A stretch of DNA of 64,000 bases from Peptacetobacter hiranonis (GCF_008151785.1 NZ_CP036523.1:1612001-1676000); one strand, 5' to 3'. Shown: positions 1 to 9,430, counted from the first letter of the stretch. Program-made: numbers and translations. Notes: generated by a model from the letters alone, not told the origin.

Positions 1-2440
1 TTAAGGCCTCAAATTCTTTTCTATCTTTATCGTAAATATTTTTACTTTCTTCAAGAACTTTATTTAACCTCTCAACTTCTTCTCTAGTTTCTTCTGATTT
101 TTTATCTATTTCTTCTATTTTTTCATTTGCAGCTTTTAACTTAGATATAGTGTATTCCATATTAGAACTAATACTTTCTTTTTCTCTTTCTAATTTATCG
201 ATATTAGTTTTATACTCTGAAATTTTTTCCTCTAATTTTTTAATTTCTGCTTTTTTAAGAAGTATATTTTTTTCTATTGAGTTCTTTTCTGAAACAAGCT
301 TATCCTTTTCTGCATATAGCTTAGTTTTATCTTCTTTTAACTGTTTAAGTTCTGAGTCTTCTTTTTCTATACTTGCAGAAAGCTCATCTATTTTTTCTGA
401 ATACTCGCTTATAATTCTCTTTCTTGATAGTAGATTTGCACTATTTCTTACACTACCACCTGTTATAGATCCACCAGGTTTTAATATTTCTCCATCGAGA
501 GTAGCAATTTTTATCTTATATTTAGTATCTCTTGCGAACTGTATAGCCTGGTCTATATCCTCTATTACAACAGTTTTACCAAGTAAACCTTCTACTACAT
601 TTCTGTATTTTTCATCAAATTCTAATAGTTCTGATGCTACTCCTATAGGCTCGATTTTAGATTTTACATCTTTTAAATCTATCAAATTAGGAGTAACTAC
701 ATTTAATGGAAGGAATGTAACTCTACCGCTCTCTGTTTTCTTTAAGAATTCTATCGCTTCTTTAGCACATTCTTCATCTTCTGTTATTATATTCTGCATA
801 GCAGCTGCAAGTGATGCCTCTATTGCCTTTTCGTATTTCTCAGAAACAGAAATAACTTGAGCCACAGCCCCATCTATCCCTCTAAGTTTTTTATTTTTTA
901 ATACTTCTTTTACTCCACGATTGAAACCATCGTACTGATTTTCCATCTCTACGTAGATTTTTTTCTTAGATTCAAATTCATTTAATTTGTACTTGTTATC
1001 AGTTATATTTTTTTCTAAATCCGATATTTTATTAGATACTTCTTCTATCTTATTAGTATTATCAGCTATTTTTTTACCTATATTTTCAAATTCAGAATCT
1101 ATAACCCCAAGTTCTTCTTTTTCCTTTTCAATTGACTTAGAAGTATTTTTTATATTTTTCTCATTTTCATCTGTAGATTCATCTATTGTCCGCCATCTTT
1201 GATTCATATTATCTCGATTGGCCTCAAGAGAAGATACGTTGTTCGATATAGACTGTTTTTCATTTAATAGATTAATTCTATTATCTTTTAATTCATCTAT
1301 TTTTTTCTCGACATTATCTATATTTTCCTTTTGTTCTTTGTTTTTAGCTCCACTTTTCTCTAAAGCGGCTTCAAGTTCTTCTTTTTTAGAACTTAAAATT
1401 TCTATCTTCTGAAGAATTTCTTTTTTATCTTCGTCGTTCTTTTCAGATAGATTGCTAAGTTTTTCTATTTCTTCTTTTTTTCTATCTATTTCTCTTTTCT
1501 TGTTATTGCTCTTTTCTGTTATAAGATTTATATCTGACTCTTTCTGTGCAATTACCTCTTTTATTGAAGATATGTACTCATTTCCCTTTTCAATTTCTTC
1601 ATCTAAAACTTCAGACTCTAGTTTTAAATCTTCATATTCCTTTTCTAAAGTTTTACTTTTTTCTTCGCCAGTATTTATCTTATTTTCGCTTTCTTCTAAA
1701 GCAAGTTTTATTTCCCCAGCTTCTTTGTCTATCTTGTTTATTTCCCTTAAAAAGCTATTTACCTCTAGCTCTTTAAGTCTTCCAGATATTTCCAAGAATT
1801 TCTCAGCCTTTTCCTTTTGATTTTTCAATGGATTAATCTGTTTTTCTATTTCTATATAAATATCATTTATTCTCTCTAGATTTTCAGATGTATTTTTAAG
1901 ATTTCTTTCGGCCTCTTGTTTTTTATATCTGTATTTAGCTATTCCACAGGCTTCATCAAATACTTTTCTTCTAACACCAGGATTATTGCTCAGTATTTCG
2001 TCTACTTTACCCTGCTCTATAATTGAGTAACTGTCTTTTCCTATACCTGTATCTAAGAATAATTCTTTTATATCTTTTAATCTACATGGCTTCCCGTTTA
2101 AGAAGAACTGACTTTCACCGTTTCTATACGCTCTTCTTTTTATCGTAAGTTCAGTAAACTCTATATCTATTTCTCCATCTGAGTTATCAATTGTAAGAGA
2201 TACCTCACAGTAGTTCATCGGTTTTTTCTTGTCTGATCCAGCAAATATAACGTCTTCTAATTTATCCCCTCTAAGACTCTTTATACTCTGCTCTCCTAAA
2301 ACCCATCTCACAGCATCAGATATATTACTTTTTCCACTACCATTTGGTCCAACTATAGCTGTTATTCCATTTTTAAATACTATATCTGTCTTTTCTGGAA
2401 ATGATTTGAACCCTTTTAACTCGAGCTCTTTTAAATACAT
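1..2440 (-). CDS. smc: Chromosome partition protein SMC (N-terminal part, cut by window edge)
   Basis: This is the ATPase of the SMC-ScpAB condensin, which compacts and helps separate the chromosome. About 813 residues are present from the start. The N-terminal head has the Walker A motif GPNGSGKSN and the opening MYLKELELKGFKSF typical of SMC. A long Glu/Lys-rich coiled coil follows, then a Gly-containing hinge (around residues 510-640), and the return coiled coil runs off the window. The frame is open to base 1. The radical SAM and rnc genes lie upstream on the same strand, a common clostridial order, so an operon is likely. Confidence 0.95.
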   Translation of the reverse strand, partial: MYLKELELKGFKSFPEKTDIVFKNGITAIVGPNGSGKSNISDAVRWVLGEQSIKSLRGDKLEDVIFAGSDKKKPMNYCEVSLTIDNSDGEIDIEFTELTIKRRAYRNGESQFFLNGKPCRLKDIKELFLDTGIGKDSYSIIEQGKVDEILSNNPGVRRKVFDEACGIAKYRYKKQEAERNLKNTSENLERINDIYIEIEKQINPLKNQKEKAEKFLEISGRLKELEVNSFLREINKIDKEAGEIKLALEESENKINTGEEKSKTLEKEYEDLKLESEVLDEEIEKGNEYISSIKEVIAQKESDINLITEKSNNKKREIDRKKEEIEKLSNLSEKNDEDKKEILQKIEILSSKKEELEAALEKSGAKNKEQKENIDNVEKKIDELKDNRINLLNEKQSISNNVSSLEANRDNMNQRWRTIDESTDENEKNIKNTSKSIEKEKEELGVIDSEFENIGKKIADNTNKIEEVSNKISDLEKNITDNKYKLNEFESKKKIYVEMENQYDGFNRGVKEVLKNKKLRGIDGAVAQVISVSEKYEKAIEASLAAAMQNIITEDEECAKEAIEFLKKTESGRVTFLPLNVVTPNLIDLKDVKSKIEPIGVASELLEFDEKYRNVVEGLLGKTVVIEDIDQAIQFARDTKYKIKIATLDGEILKPGGSITGGSVRNSANLLSRKRIISEYSEKIDELSASIEKEDSELKQLKEDKTKLYAEKDKLVSEKNSIEKNILLKKAEIKKLEEKISEYKTNIDKLEREKESISSNMEYTISKLKAANEKIEEIDKKSEETREEVERLNKVLEESKNIYDKDRKEFEAL

Positions 2441-2481
2441 AATCTCATCTCCTCTCTCAGCTTAATTTTTATCATGAATAT

Positions 2482-3558
2482 CTATAATCCATAAATTTCT
2501 AGTAATTTTTTATTTATTTCATCTACAGATGCTTCAACTAATAATCCTTTTTCTCCGTATAATCTAAATGTATCTTTATCTATATCTTCTTCTTTTACTT
2601 TTAGATTCATATTTTTATTCTCTTTTAGATATTTTACGTTTGATTTTTTATTTCCTATAGCTTTTGATATGTTTTTCTTGTTAACAACTAAAGATATATT
2701 TTTTTCGTCGTTCTCTTCCGCTATATGTATAATGTAATCTCTTATAATTTCAGACTCTACTAGTTCTCTAAATGCTGGATGATATGGTCCGTCTATAACA
2801 TCCTTTCCAAGCTGTATGTCATCAGTTGCCTGAAGCCCAACTCTTATTACATTTATATTGTTTACATAGTATAAAACAAGCAGTTTCTTTACAATTCCTA
2901 TACTTTCCTCTAATGTAAATGGTTTATATGCCCCTGATTCAAGCCGTCTTTCAAGACCTGTTTCTTTTATTACTAAAGTAGGATAAATTCTTACGCAGAA
3001 TGGATCCATTTTTATAAATTCTCTAGCTGTAAATAAACATTTTTCTTCTGAATCGCTAGGAAGACCTACCATCATCTGAAGTCCTAGATTTATTCCATGT
3101 TTTTTTATCATTTCAGCACTTTTATAAACTACATTTGAGTTATGACCTCTTATACTATCTAAAAGAACTCTCTCATCTAATGACTGAACTCCAAGCTCTA
3201 TTATTGTAGTTCCGTATGATTTTACCATTTCTAATATTTCATCTGTTATACAGTCTGGTCTAGTAGACATTCTTATATCCTTAACTATTCCTCTATCCTT
3301 ATATTCTTTAGCAACTGCTAAAAGACTTCTCTGTATATCCATATCTATTGCGGTAAAACTTCCTCCAAAGAATGCTATTTCGACTTCAGCATCCTTATCT
3401 ATTGTAGGAAGACATTCTTCTATTATATCTCTAACTATTTCTGGAGTGACTGTAGTACATACTCCTGTTATCTTTTTCTGATTGCAAAATATGCAGTCGT
3501 TTGGACACCCCTGATGTGGTACAAAAATAGGTATTATTCTTTTTTTCATATTTTTCAC
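2482..3558 (-). CDS. Elp3-like radical SAM protein
   Basis: This is a radical SAM enzyme of the Elp3/YhcC-like group often found between rnc and smc in clostridia. The cluster motif CPNDCIFC (CX3CX2C) lies near residue 18 and would bind the 4Fe-4S cluster that cleaves S-adenosylmethionine. Further radical SAM core motifs are visible (FFGGSF near residue 64 and MSTRPD near residue 96). The substrate is not known. A tRNA-modification role would be a guess from Elp3 homology, and no acetyltransferase domain is evident in the 358 residues. It follows rnc by 1 bp and precedes smc by 41 bp. Confidence 0.85.
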   Translation of the reverse strand: MKNMKKRIIPIFVPHQGCPNDCIFCNQKKITGVCTTVTPEIVRDIIEECLPTIDKDAEVEIAFFGGSFTAIDMDIQRSLLAVAKEYKDRGIVKDIRMSTRPDCITDEILEMVKSYGTTIIELGVQSLDERVLLDSIRGHNSNVVYKSAEMIKKHGINLGLQMMVGLPSDSEEKCLFTAREFIKMDPFCVRIYPTLVIKETGLERRLESGAYKPFTLEESIGIVKKLLVLYYVNNINVIRVGLQATDDIQLGKDVIDGPYHPAFRELVESEIIRDYIIHIAEENDEKNISLVVNKKNISKAIGNKKSNVKYLKENKNMNLKVKEEDIDKDTFRLYGEKGLLVEASVDEINKKLLEIYGL

Positions 3559-4218
3559 CTATCTTTCACTATCTATTAAATTTGATATTGCCGCCTTTGC
3601 TGCAGCCTGTTCAGCTTCTTTTTTGCTCTTGCCCTTTCCTACACCTAGCTCTCTGTCTTCCACACCAACCATCATTATAAATGTCTTATTGTGGTCTGGA
3701 CCATCTTCATCTAGTAATTTATACCATATATTGCTAGAGCCATTTTTCTGTATTTCTTCCTGAAGCTGAGTTTTATAATCTCTAAATATTTTTCCGTCTA
3801 TTGAGTCTTTTATTATATCTGATAAATTAGATAGTATAAACTTAGATGCACTTTCTATTCCTCCATCTAAGTATATAGCTGCTATAACCGCTTCAAAAGC
3901 ATCTGCAAGTATAGATTTTCTCTCTCTACCACCAGTAGCCTCTTCACCTCTACCTAAAAGGATATAATCCCCTAGTCTTATATTTTTAGCTGCTTCACTA
4001 AGTGATCCTTCACAAACTATATTTGCTCTTAATTTTGTAAGTTCCCCTTCTGGAACTCCTGTTTCTTTTTTAAATATATGATCACTTATAACTAATCCAA
4101 GAACTGAATCTCCTAAAAATTCCATTCTTTCATTGTATTTAAATTTTTTATTTTCGTTTGAGTAAGAGCTATGTAAAATGGAACCTATAGAATGGACACT
4201 TGTAAAAAGGTGTTTCAT
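3559..4218 (-). pseudogene. rnc: RNase III, 5' end replaced by IS sequence
   Basis: RNase III cleaves double-stranded RNA during rRNA maturation. The catalytic signature NERMEFLGDSVLG and a C-terminal double-stranded RNA-binding domain ending in KSKKEAEQAAAKAAI are intact. The usual first 25-30 residues leading to the ALTHSSY motif are missing: the protein reads HSSYSNE preceded by about 14 residues encoded by the end of the IS element. The start codon at 4218 lies inside the IS and has only a weak ribosome binding site. The missing 5' part is not found on the other side of the IS, so this is more than a simple insertion. The chimera may or may not be active. Confidence 0.8.
4172..4199 (+). 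repeat. Left terminal inverted repeat of the IS3 element
   Basis: The sequence TGTAAAATGGAACCTATAG begins here and pairs imperfectly with the right end at 5605-5632. Read outward on the minus strand, this end supplies the start codon and first codons of the truncated rnc reading frame. Confidence 0.65.
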
Positions 4219-4265
4219 CTATAGGTTCTTTTTTTGTATAATTTTAATATAGAGGTGAGTAATTT

Positions 4266-5588
4266 ATGAGTAAAAAACAATTTAGTAAAGAAGAAACATT
4301 AGAGCTATCAAAAAATCCATTTGTAAAGAATGTAAGCTGTAAATCAATAACATATACAAATGAATTTAAAATACATTTCATAACAGAATACAATAAGGGA
4401 AAAAATCCAACACAGATATTTAAAGAAGCAGGTTTTGACACTAACATCATAGGTGCAAAACGTATTAAATGCGCTAGCGAGCGATGGAGAAAGTCATATA
4501 AAGAAAATGGTATTTTGGGACTAGATGATTCTAGAGTTAATAATTCTGGAAGACCAAGAAAAAGAAAATTAACAGATAAAGAGATAATAGATAAGAAGGA
4601 TGCTGAAATAGCATATCTTAAAGCAGAGCTAGAACTAGTAAAAAAGCTAGACTTCGAAGAAAGGCAGGTGATGAATAATAAGCTACCTTCGGTGAAAATA
4701 TTCAAATTAATTAATGATGTAATAAATAAATATTGTTTAAAAAAAATGATAAAACATCTATGTATTGTTGCAGGAGTATCTAGATCTGGATTTTATAACT
4801 ATTTAAAAAACAAGAATGTAATAAGCAAACAAGAAGAAAAGGATTTAGAAGCAAAAGAAATAATTCTTAAAGCATATAAGTTCAGAGGATACAAAAAAGG
4901 TTCTCGTTCAATAAAAATGATTTTAAAAAGTAAATTTAATATAATATTTAACAGAAAAAAAATTCAAAGAATAATGAAAAAATATGGAATTAAATGTCCT
5001 ATTCGCGAGTCAAATCCAGCTAAACGTATGGGAAAAGCAAGAAAAGAACATCACACAGTTCCTAATAAATTGAATAGAGAATTTAAACAAGGTATACCAG
5101 GAAAAGTACTTTTAACTGATATTACGTATATGCCGTACGGCAATGGGAAAACAGCATATTTATCAACTGTAAAAGATTCTTCTACGAATGAAATTTTATC
5201 GTATCATTTATCGAAGAATTTAAAAATGGATATTGTTATTTCAACTATTAACAATCTCATGTTATCAAATTCAGACAAATTACATAAAGATGCATTTATT
5301 CATTCTGATCAAGGAGTTCATTATACAAGTACTATTTTTCAGAACTTGTTAAAAAAATATAATTTAGGTCAATCTATGTCTAGAAAAGGTAATTGTTGGG
5401 ACAATGCTCCGCAGGAGTCATTCTTTGGTCATATGAAAGATGAAATAGATTATAAAAGTTGCAATACATTTGAAGAGTTAAAAAGTTTAATAGATGATTA
5501 TATGGATTATTATAATAATGATCGTTGTCAGTGGAATTTAAAACAGCTGACTCCTATTCAATATAGAAGTCAGCTGCTTGCTGCTTAA
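4266..5588 (+). CDS. IS3-family transposase, single-ORF form
   Basis: The 440-residue protein has an N-terminal helix-turn-helix region (about residues 30-100), a short coiled coil (about 112-135), an HTH_21 segment (about 180-240) and an rve integrase core. The DDE triad can be placed at TDITYM, HSDQGVHY and PQESFFGHMK, and the C-terminal YNNDRCQWNLKQLTPIQYR is typical. Most IS3 elements make OrfAB by frameshifting, whereas here both parts are in one frame. The gene is full length and looks active. It starts shortly after GAGGTGAG. Confidence 0.92.
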   Translation: MSKKQFSKEETLELSKNPFVKNVSCKSITYTNEFKIHFITEYNKGKNPTQIFKEAGFDTNIIGAKRIKCASERWRKSYKENGILGLDDSRVNNSGRPRKRKLTDKEIIDKKDAEIAYLKAELELVKKLDFEERQVMNNKLPSVKIFKLINDVINKYCLKKMIKHLCIVAGVSRSGFYNYLKNKNVISKQEEKDLEAKEIILKAYKFRGYKKGSRSIKMILKSKFNIIFNRKKIQRIMKKYGIKCPIRESNPAKRMGKARKEHHTVPNKLNREFKQGIPGKVLLTDITYMPYGNGKTAYLSTVKDSSTNEILSYHLSKNLKMDIVISTINNLMLSNSDKLHKDAFIHSDQGVHYTSTIFQNLLKKYNLGQSMSRKGNCWDNAPQESFFGHMKDEIDYKSCNTFEELKSLIDDYMDYYNNDRCQWNLKQLTPIQYRSQLLAA

Positions 5589-5604
5589 GACTTTTTTATA
5601 TATG

Positions 5605-5632
5605 TCCTTGACATAGGGACCATTTTAAAACA
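5605..5632 (-). repeat. Right terminal inverted repeat of the IS3 element
   Basis: Read on the minus strand it begins TGTTTTAAAATGGTCCC and continues CTATGTCAAGGACA, matching the left end apart from a 3-base insertion and scattered changes. Confidence 0.6.
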
Positions 5633-5664
5633 TGCAACAGCCTTATATTTTTTATATTACTTAT

Positions 5665-6555
5665 TTAAAACTCTACTCCAAGAATATCAAGTGCATCCTC
5701 AACACACTCTATCTCAAGAGGGAATCCTGGTCCCTTCTCTCCATCGATATCTGTACCTAAATCATCATCACAATCTATTCTAACTTTCTTAGTCTTGAAG
5801 TACAGTATTTCATTATCAGTTTCAAAATCTAAATGCTCTCCCTTTAATACACCTATCAAAACAGGAATAATCTTAGGTATAGGCATTCCTTTGAATATTA
5901 TAACATCTAAATATCCGTCATCTACCTCAGCCTTATACGCTAAATTTATATTTCCTGCTGTCTTTCCATTAAAGACAAGCATTAAATACATATTTCCAGA
6001 ATAACAAGTTTCTTCTGATTGAACGTCTATGTGAAATTCTCTCATAGATCTAGCTTCTTCAATTCCTTTTATATAGTATGTTATTCTTCCAAAAGAGTTT
6101 TTTATGTCGTTATTTATTTTCTGAGAAACATCTGTAAACATACCCGCACTAGCTACATTTACAAAATATTTGTTATTTACTTTTCCTAAATCTATCTTTT
6201 TAGGCTTTGAGCTTATAATTTTCTTAACCGCTTCTTCAGGATCATGTTCTAATCCAAGTGCATTTGCAAAGTCATTTGCCGTACCAGATGGAATTATACC
6301 AACTGGAAGATTTATATTTCTTCTTTTTAACTCATTTACCATTAAATCAATAGTCCCATCTCCACCACAAAAGACAACGTGATCATATGATTCGTCTAAA
6401 TCTTTGAAAGAAGACGATACTGGTATATCATAGTCTAGTCTATATGGGATTACTGTATATCCATTTCTTTGATATATTCTTATGATGCTATCTAATTTAG
6501 AAGCAAGTTTTTTTTCTCCAGAATTTGGATTATATATAAATTTTACTTTTTTCAT
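5665..6555 (-). CDS. Diacylglycerol/lipid kinase family protein (YegS/DgkB-like)
   Basis: This is a soluble lipid kinase that probably phosphorylates diacylglycerol or a related lipid at the membrane face. The nucleotide-binding motif GGDGT lies near residue 64 and the IPSGTANDFA motif near residue 84, both hallmarks of the DAGK catalytic domain. The C-terminal half matches the YegS beta-sandwich, with DGYLDV and DGE motifs. The length of 296 residues is normal. The gene lies 17 bp downstream of the LUD gene on the same strand, so the two are probably cotranscribed. Confidence 0.88.
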   Translation of the reverse strand: MKKVKFIYNPNSGEKKLASKLDSIIRIYQRNGYTVIPYRLDYDIPVSSSFKDLDESYDHVVFCGGDGTIDLMVNELKRRNINLPVGIIPSGTANDFANALGLEHDPEEAVKKIISSKPKKIDLGKVNNKYFVNVASAGMFTDVSQKINNDIKNSFGRITYYIKGIEEARSMREFHIDVQSEETCYSGNMYLMLVFNGKTAGNINLAYKAEVDDGYLDVIIFKGMPIPKIIPVLIGVLKGEHLDFETDNEILYFKTKKVRIDCDDDLGTDIDGEKGPGFPLEIECVEDALDILGVEF

Positions 6556-6571
6556 ACTTCCTCCTAAACTC

Positions 6572-7213
6572 CTAATATCCTAAACTTTCATTAAGGAATA
6601 TTACATGCATTCTATCTCCCTGAACCTGTCTTTTTATAGTAGTGTAATTGTCACAAATTCTATCTGGACTTGAACAATTTGCACACATACCTGTAGTTGC
6701 ACAAGGAGTTTTTCTATTTAATCTTTTTGTATTTGCTGGAGCTGCTATTGATTTTACTCTTTCTATTGCCTCAGCTTCATTTTTAACTATTTTGTTAGCA
6801 CCCACTATTACAATAACCTTATCTGGTCCATACATCATCGCAGCAACCCTATTCCCATTGCCATCTACATTGTAAAGTTCTCCATTTTCTGTTATAGCAT
6901 TAGTGCTTGTAAAATATGCATCTGCAAGGAATGATTTTCTAAATATTTCTTTTGTATCTGCTGGAGTTAGTCCTTTTTCATATCTATCAAGGAAAGTATA
7001 TCTTCCCTCTCTTAGATAATCTATTATCCCTGTTTCAAATAATGTCATTGACCCACCGCAAGCAACAACGGAATCTTTATCTACTATTTTTTCTATAGTT
7101 TCTATAAGTTCTTCCTTATTGTTTACAAGATATCCATTCATATTATTTGCTTCAAGAGCTTTTATTGTTTTTTCTATTCGTTTTTCATTTAACCATTCTA
7201 CATTTTTATCCAT
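6572..7213 (-). CDS. LUD-domain protein (LutC/YkgG-like)
   Basis: The protein belongs to the LUD (DUF162) family, whose best-known members take part in lactate utilisation. Family features visible are the GGSMTL motif, the TSTNAITENGELYNVDGNGNR segment and the acidic/Gly-rich VIVIVGANK. The C-terminal part has a Cys cluster (CATTGMCANCSSPDRIC) that could bind iron or an Fe-S cluster, as in the single-domain DUF1121-like branch. The ATG at 7213 is chosen because GAGGAA lies at a suitable distance. No lutA or lutB neighbour is present, so a role in lactate oxidation is not supported here. Confidence 0.8.
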   Translation of the reverse strand: MDKNVEWLNEKRIEKTIKALEANNMNGYLVNNKEELIETIEKIVDKDSVVACGGSMTLFETGIIDYLREGRYTFLDRYEKGLTPADTKEIFRKSFLADAYFTSTNAITENGELYNVDGNGNRVAAMMYGPDKVIVIVGANKIVKNEAEAIERVKSIAAPANTKRLNRKTPCATTGMCANCSSPDRICDNYTTIKRQVQGDRMHVIFLNESLGY

Positions 7214-7313
7214 GTCGAACACTTCCTCACCACAATTTTTTTAATTATAACTATACTATTTAATTAATTATAATTTTATTTTATATTATAATGATATCAT
7301 ATTTATGCAAAAT

Positions 7314-7853
7314 TTACTGAATTTTATCTTCATAGATTTTTATAATTTCATCAAAAGAATTTTCTATTTTGCTTTTATCATCAGAGTTAAAACTTCCATC
7401 TAATCCTAGTTTTATATCATTTTCAATTATATCTAATATTTGATTCATTCCCTCTAGTGAAGTTGGTATTTTTTTATATTCTGTATCTAGTTTTTCTTTT
7501 AACTCTTTATCTTCGCCGTCTTTATCAAGTTTAGAATATCTATCATCTAGATATACTTTTATTTCCTCTTTGTCTATTTTTTTAATCGCTTCTCTTTTTT
7601 CCTTTACATCATCTAAGATAGACTCTAATTCTTCTTTAGATACATTCCAATTATTTTCTTTTATTGGTGTTATAAAGTCATTGTACCATTCTAATTCAGA
7701 TTCAAATCTTAAATCAGTAAATTCGTCATTCATTTCTGATACTTCTCTTATTCTTTCTTCTGTAAGTTCTTCCTGCTCAGCATTAGTTTTTGCCTTGCTA
7801 CATCCTGATAAAACTAATGTCATCATCGCAAAAAGGATTATGATTTTTTTCAT
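7314..7853 (-). CDS. Putative lipoprotein, charged coiled-coil
   Basis: A type II signal peptide is visible, with a basic start (MKKI), a hydrophobic stretch and the lipobox LSGC, so the mature protein should be lipid-anchored at Cys18. The remaining 160 residues are rich in Glu, Lys and Asp and probably form helices. No known domain is recognised. The gene is followed by the LUD gene about 100 bp downstream and preceded by miaB 35 bp upstream, so it may be read with miaB. Confidence 0.65.
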   Translation of the reverse strand: MKKIIILFAMMTLVLSGCSKAKTNAEQEELTEERIREVSEMNDEFTDLRFESELEWYNDFITPIKENNWNVSKEELESILDDVKEKREAIKKIDKEEIKVYLDDRYSKLDKDGEDKELKEKLDTEYKKIPTSLEGMNQILDIIENDIKLGLDGSFNSDDKSKIENSFDEIIKIYEDKIQ

Positions 7854-7888
7854 TTAATCACTCTCTTCCTATTTTGGATTTTATTTTA

Positions 7889-9358
7889 TTATCTTACTAT
7901 CTCAACAACTTCTCCGTTTAATGAGAATGATCTCGGCTGAGTTATTTTTACATTTACTAATTTACCTATTAAATTATCTTCGTTACTGTCAAAGTTTACA
8001 GTTTTATTCTGTCTAGTTTTTCCAGTGTATCTATTTTTATCTTTTGCGCTTCTTCCTTCAACTAGTACTTCAACAACTTTATCCTGATAGCTATAGTTTA
8101 TATCATTAACTATTCTGTTAACATGTTCTAATACTTCATCAAATCTTCTATGTTTTTCATCTTCTGGAATCTGATCTTCCATTTTAGCTGCTGGAGTTCC
8201 TTCTCTTTTAGAGTATATAAATGTAAATGCTGAGTCATATTTAGTTTCTTCTATTACATCTATAGTGTCCTGAACATCTTCAAGAGTTTCACCTGGGAAT
8301 CCAACCATTATATCTGTACTGAATGCTATGTCAGGGATTTCTTTTCTAACTTTTCTTACTATGTTAAGGTAGTCTTCTTTTGTATAGTGTCTATTCATTT
8401 TCTTTAACAGAGCACTACTTCCGCACTGAACTGGAAGATGTAAGAATTCACATATTTTTTCACAGTCTCTCATTGCATATATAACTTCATCAGATAAGTC
8501 TTTTGGATGAGATGTCATGAATCTTATTCTTTCTAATCCTTCTATTTTATTAACTTCTCTTAAAAGCTCAGCAAATGTCATCGGGTTTTCAAGAGTTTTT
8601 CCATAAGAGTTTACGTTCTGTCCAAGTAAAGTTACTTCTTTTGTTCCATTTGCAACTAATTCTTTTATTTCATCAAGTATATCCTGAGGCTCTCTACTTC
8701 TTTCTCTACCTCTAGTGTAAGGAACTATGCAATATGTGCAGAAGTTGTTGCATCCATACATTATATTTACAAATGCTTTTAGTTCAAATTTTCTGTTACT
8801 GTGTAACCCTTCTATTACCTCTCCGTCTACATCCCAAACTTCGACTATATTTTTTCCAGTTGTCATCTGTTTATATAGTAGTTCTGGGAATCTATATAGG
8901 TTGTGAGTACCAAACATTAGGTTTACATGTTTGTGATTTTTTTTGATTTCTTCTACAACATGTGGCTGCTGCATCATACATCCACAAAGCGCTATTTTTA
9001 CGTCTGGATTTTTTCTTTTTGTGAATTTTAGCTGTCCTAAGTTTCCGTATACTTTCATTTCTGCATTTTCTCTTACTGCACAAGTGTTGTATATTATTAG
9101 GTCTGCTTTGTATAGTTTTTCAGTTCTTTCGTATCCCATTCTTTCAAGCATATATGCTAGTTCTTCTGAGTCGTGCTCATTCATCTGACACCCAAACGTA
9201 CCACAGCCCACGACAGGACGACGGTGTTTTTTCTTTGCCCACTGGTCATTAAGTTCTCTAACTTTATCCATGAACACTTCCTGTTCTTCTAGTTTTTTAG
9301 GGTCTAATACTTTCTGTCTTGGTTTCTTTACTTCTTTGTTTATGTTAATTGTTTCCAT
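7889..9358 (-). CDS. miaB: tRNA-2-methylthio-N6-dimethylallyladenosine synthase MiaB, hybrid phage/host gene
   Basis: MiaB adds a methylthio group to i6A37 in tRNAs that read UNN codons. The 489-residue protein has the UPF0004 domain with GCQMNEHDSE, the radical SAM motif CNNFCTYC near residue 206, and a C-terminal TRAM domain ending in SFSLNGEVVEIVR. The gene is a hybrid: codons 1 to about 60 lie inside the prophage and the rest is host. The displaced host 5' end is at 48931-49128 and is about 80 percent identical in protein over 60 residues. A ribosome binding site (AAGGAG) lies 7 bases before the ATG in both copies. Confidence 0.95.
   Translation of the reverse strand: METININKEVKKPRQKVLDPKKLEEQEVFMDKVRELNDQWAKKKHRRPVVGCGTFGCQMNEHDSEELAYMLERMGYERTEKLYKADLIIYNTCAVRENAEMKVYGNLGQLKFTKRKNPDVKIALCGCMMQQPHVVEEIKKNHKHVNLMFGTHNLYRFPELLYKQMTTGKNIVEVWDVDGEVIEGLHSNRKFELKAFVNIMYGCNNFCTYCIVPYTRGRERSREPQDILDEIKELVANGTKEVTLLGQNVNSYGKTLENPMTFAELLREVNKIEGLERIRFMTSHPKDLSDEVIYAMRDCEKICEFLHLPVQCGSSALLKKMNRHYTKEDYLNIVRKVRKEIPDIAFSTDIMVGFPGETLEDVQDTIDVIEETKYDSAFTFIYSKREGTPAAKMEDQIPEDEKHRRFDEVLEHVNRIVNDINYSYQDKVVEVLVEGRSAKDKNRYTGKTRQNKTVNFDSNEDNLIGKLVNVKITQPRSFSLNGEVVEIVR
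9179..9193. other. attL core inside miaB
   Basis: The sequence ATTCATCTGACACCC is identical at 48949-48963. On the minus strand it encodes the five residues G-C-Q-M-N (codons 56-60), which contain a cluster-binding cysteine of MiaB. Sequence similarity continues into the 5' side because the phage carries a miaB-like start, so the true crossover could be a few bases away. Confidence 0.8.
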
Positions 9359-9404
9359 TTTTTTCTCCTTTTCTATTTATAACTATCTTTTTTATTTTAT
9401 CATA

Positions 9405-9430
9405 TAAAAAAAATAGGGTATAGTCCCTAT
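9405..9430 (-). terminator. Terminator ahead of the phage copy of the miaB leader
   Basis: On the minus strand an ATAGGG...CCCTAT stem is followed by eight T residues. It lies just before the stretch shared with the host miaB leader and would stop late phage transcripts from entering miaB. Confidence 0.65.

Larger units (their letters stand above)
4172..5632 (+). mobile_element. IS3-family insertion sequence
   Basis: The element is about 1.46 kb and encodes one IS3-type transposase. Its ends are imperfect inverted repeats: the left end reads TGTAAAATGGAACCTAT and the right end, reversed, reads TGTTTTAAAATGGTCCCTAT, so three extra bases sit near the right tip. No clear target duplication is visible, which fits a rearrangement at one side. 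The insertion separates a truncated rnc from the lipid kinase gene. Confidence 0.8.

Noticed and set aside
150-1820. Plus-strand hydrophobic Ser/Leu-rich frames opposite smc
   Set aside because: They are antisense to the smc coiled coil, where Glu/Lys codons read backwards give Ser/Phe/Leu runs.
4244-4705. 153-codon minus-strand frame inside the IS element
   Set aside because: It is antisense to the transposase gene and lacks any family features.
8892-9083. 63-codon minus-strand frame inside miaB
   Set aside because: It is an out-of-frame shadow of miaB with low-complexity Lys-rich sequence.
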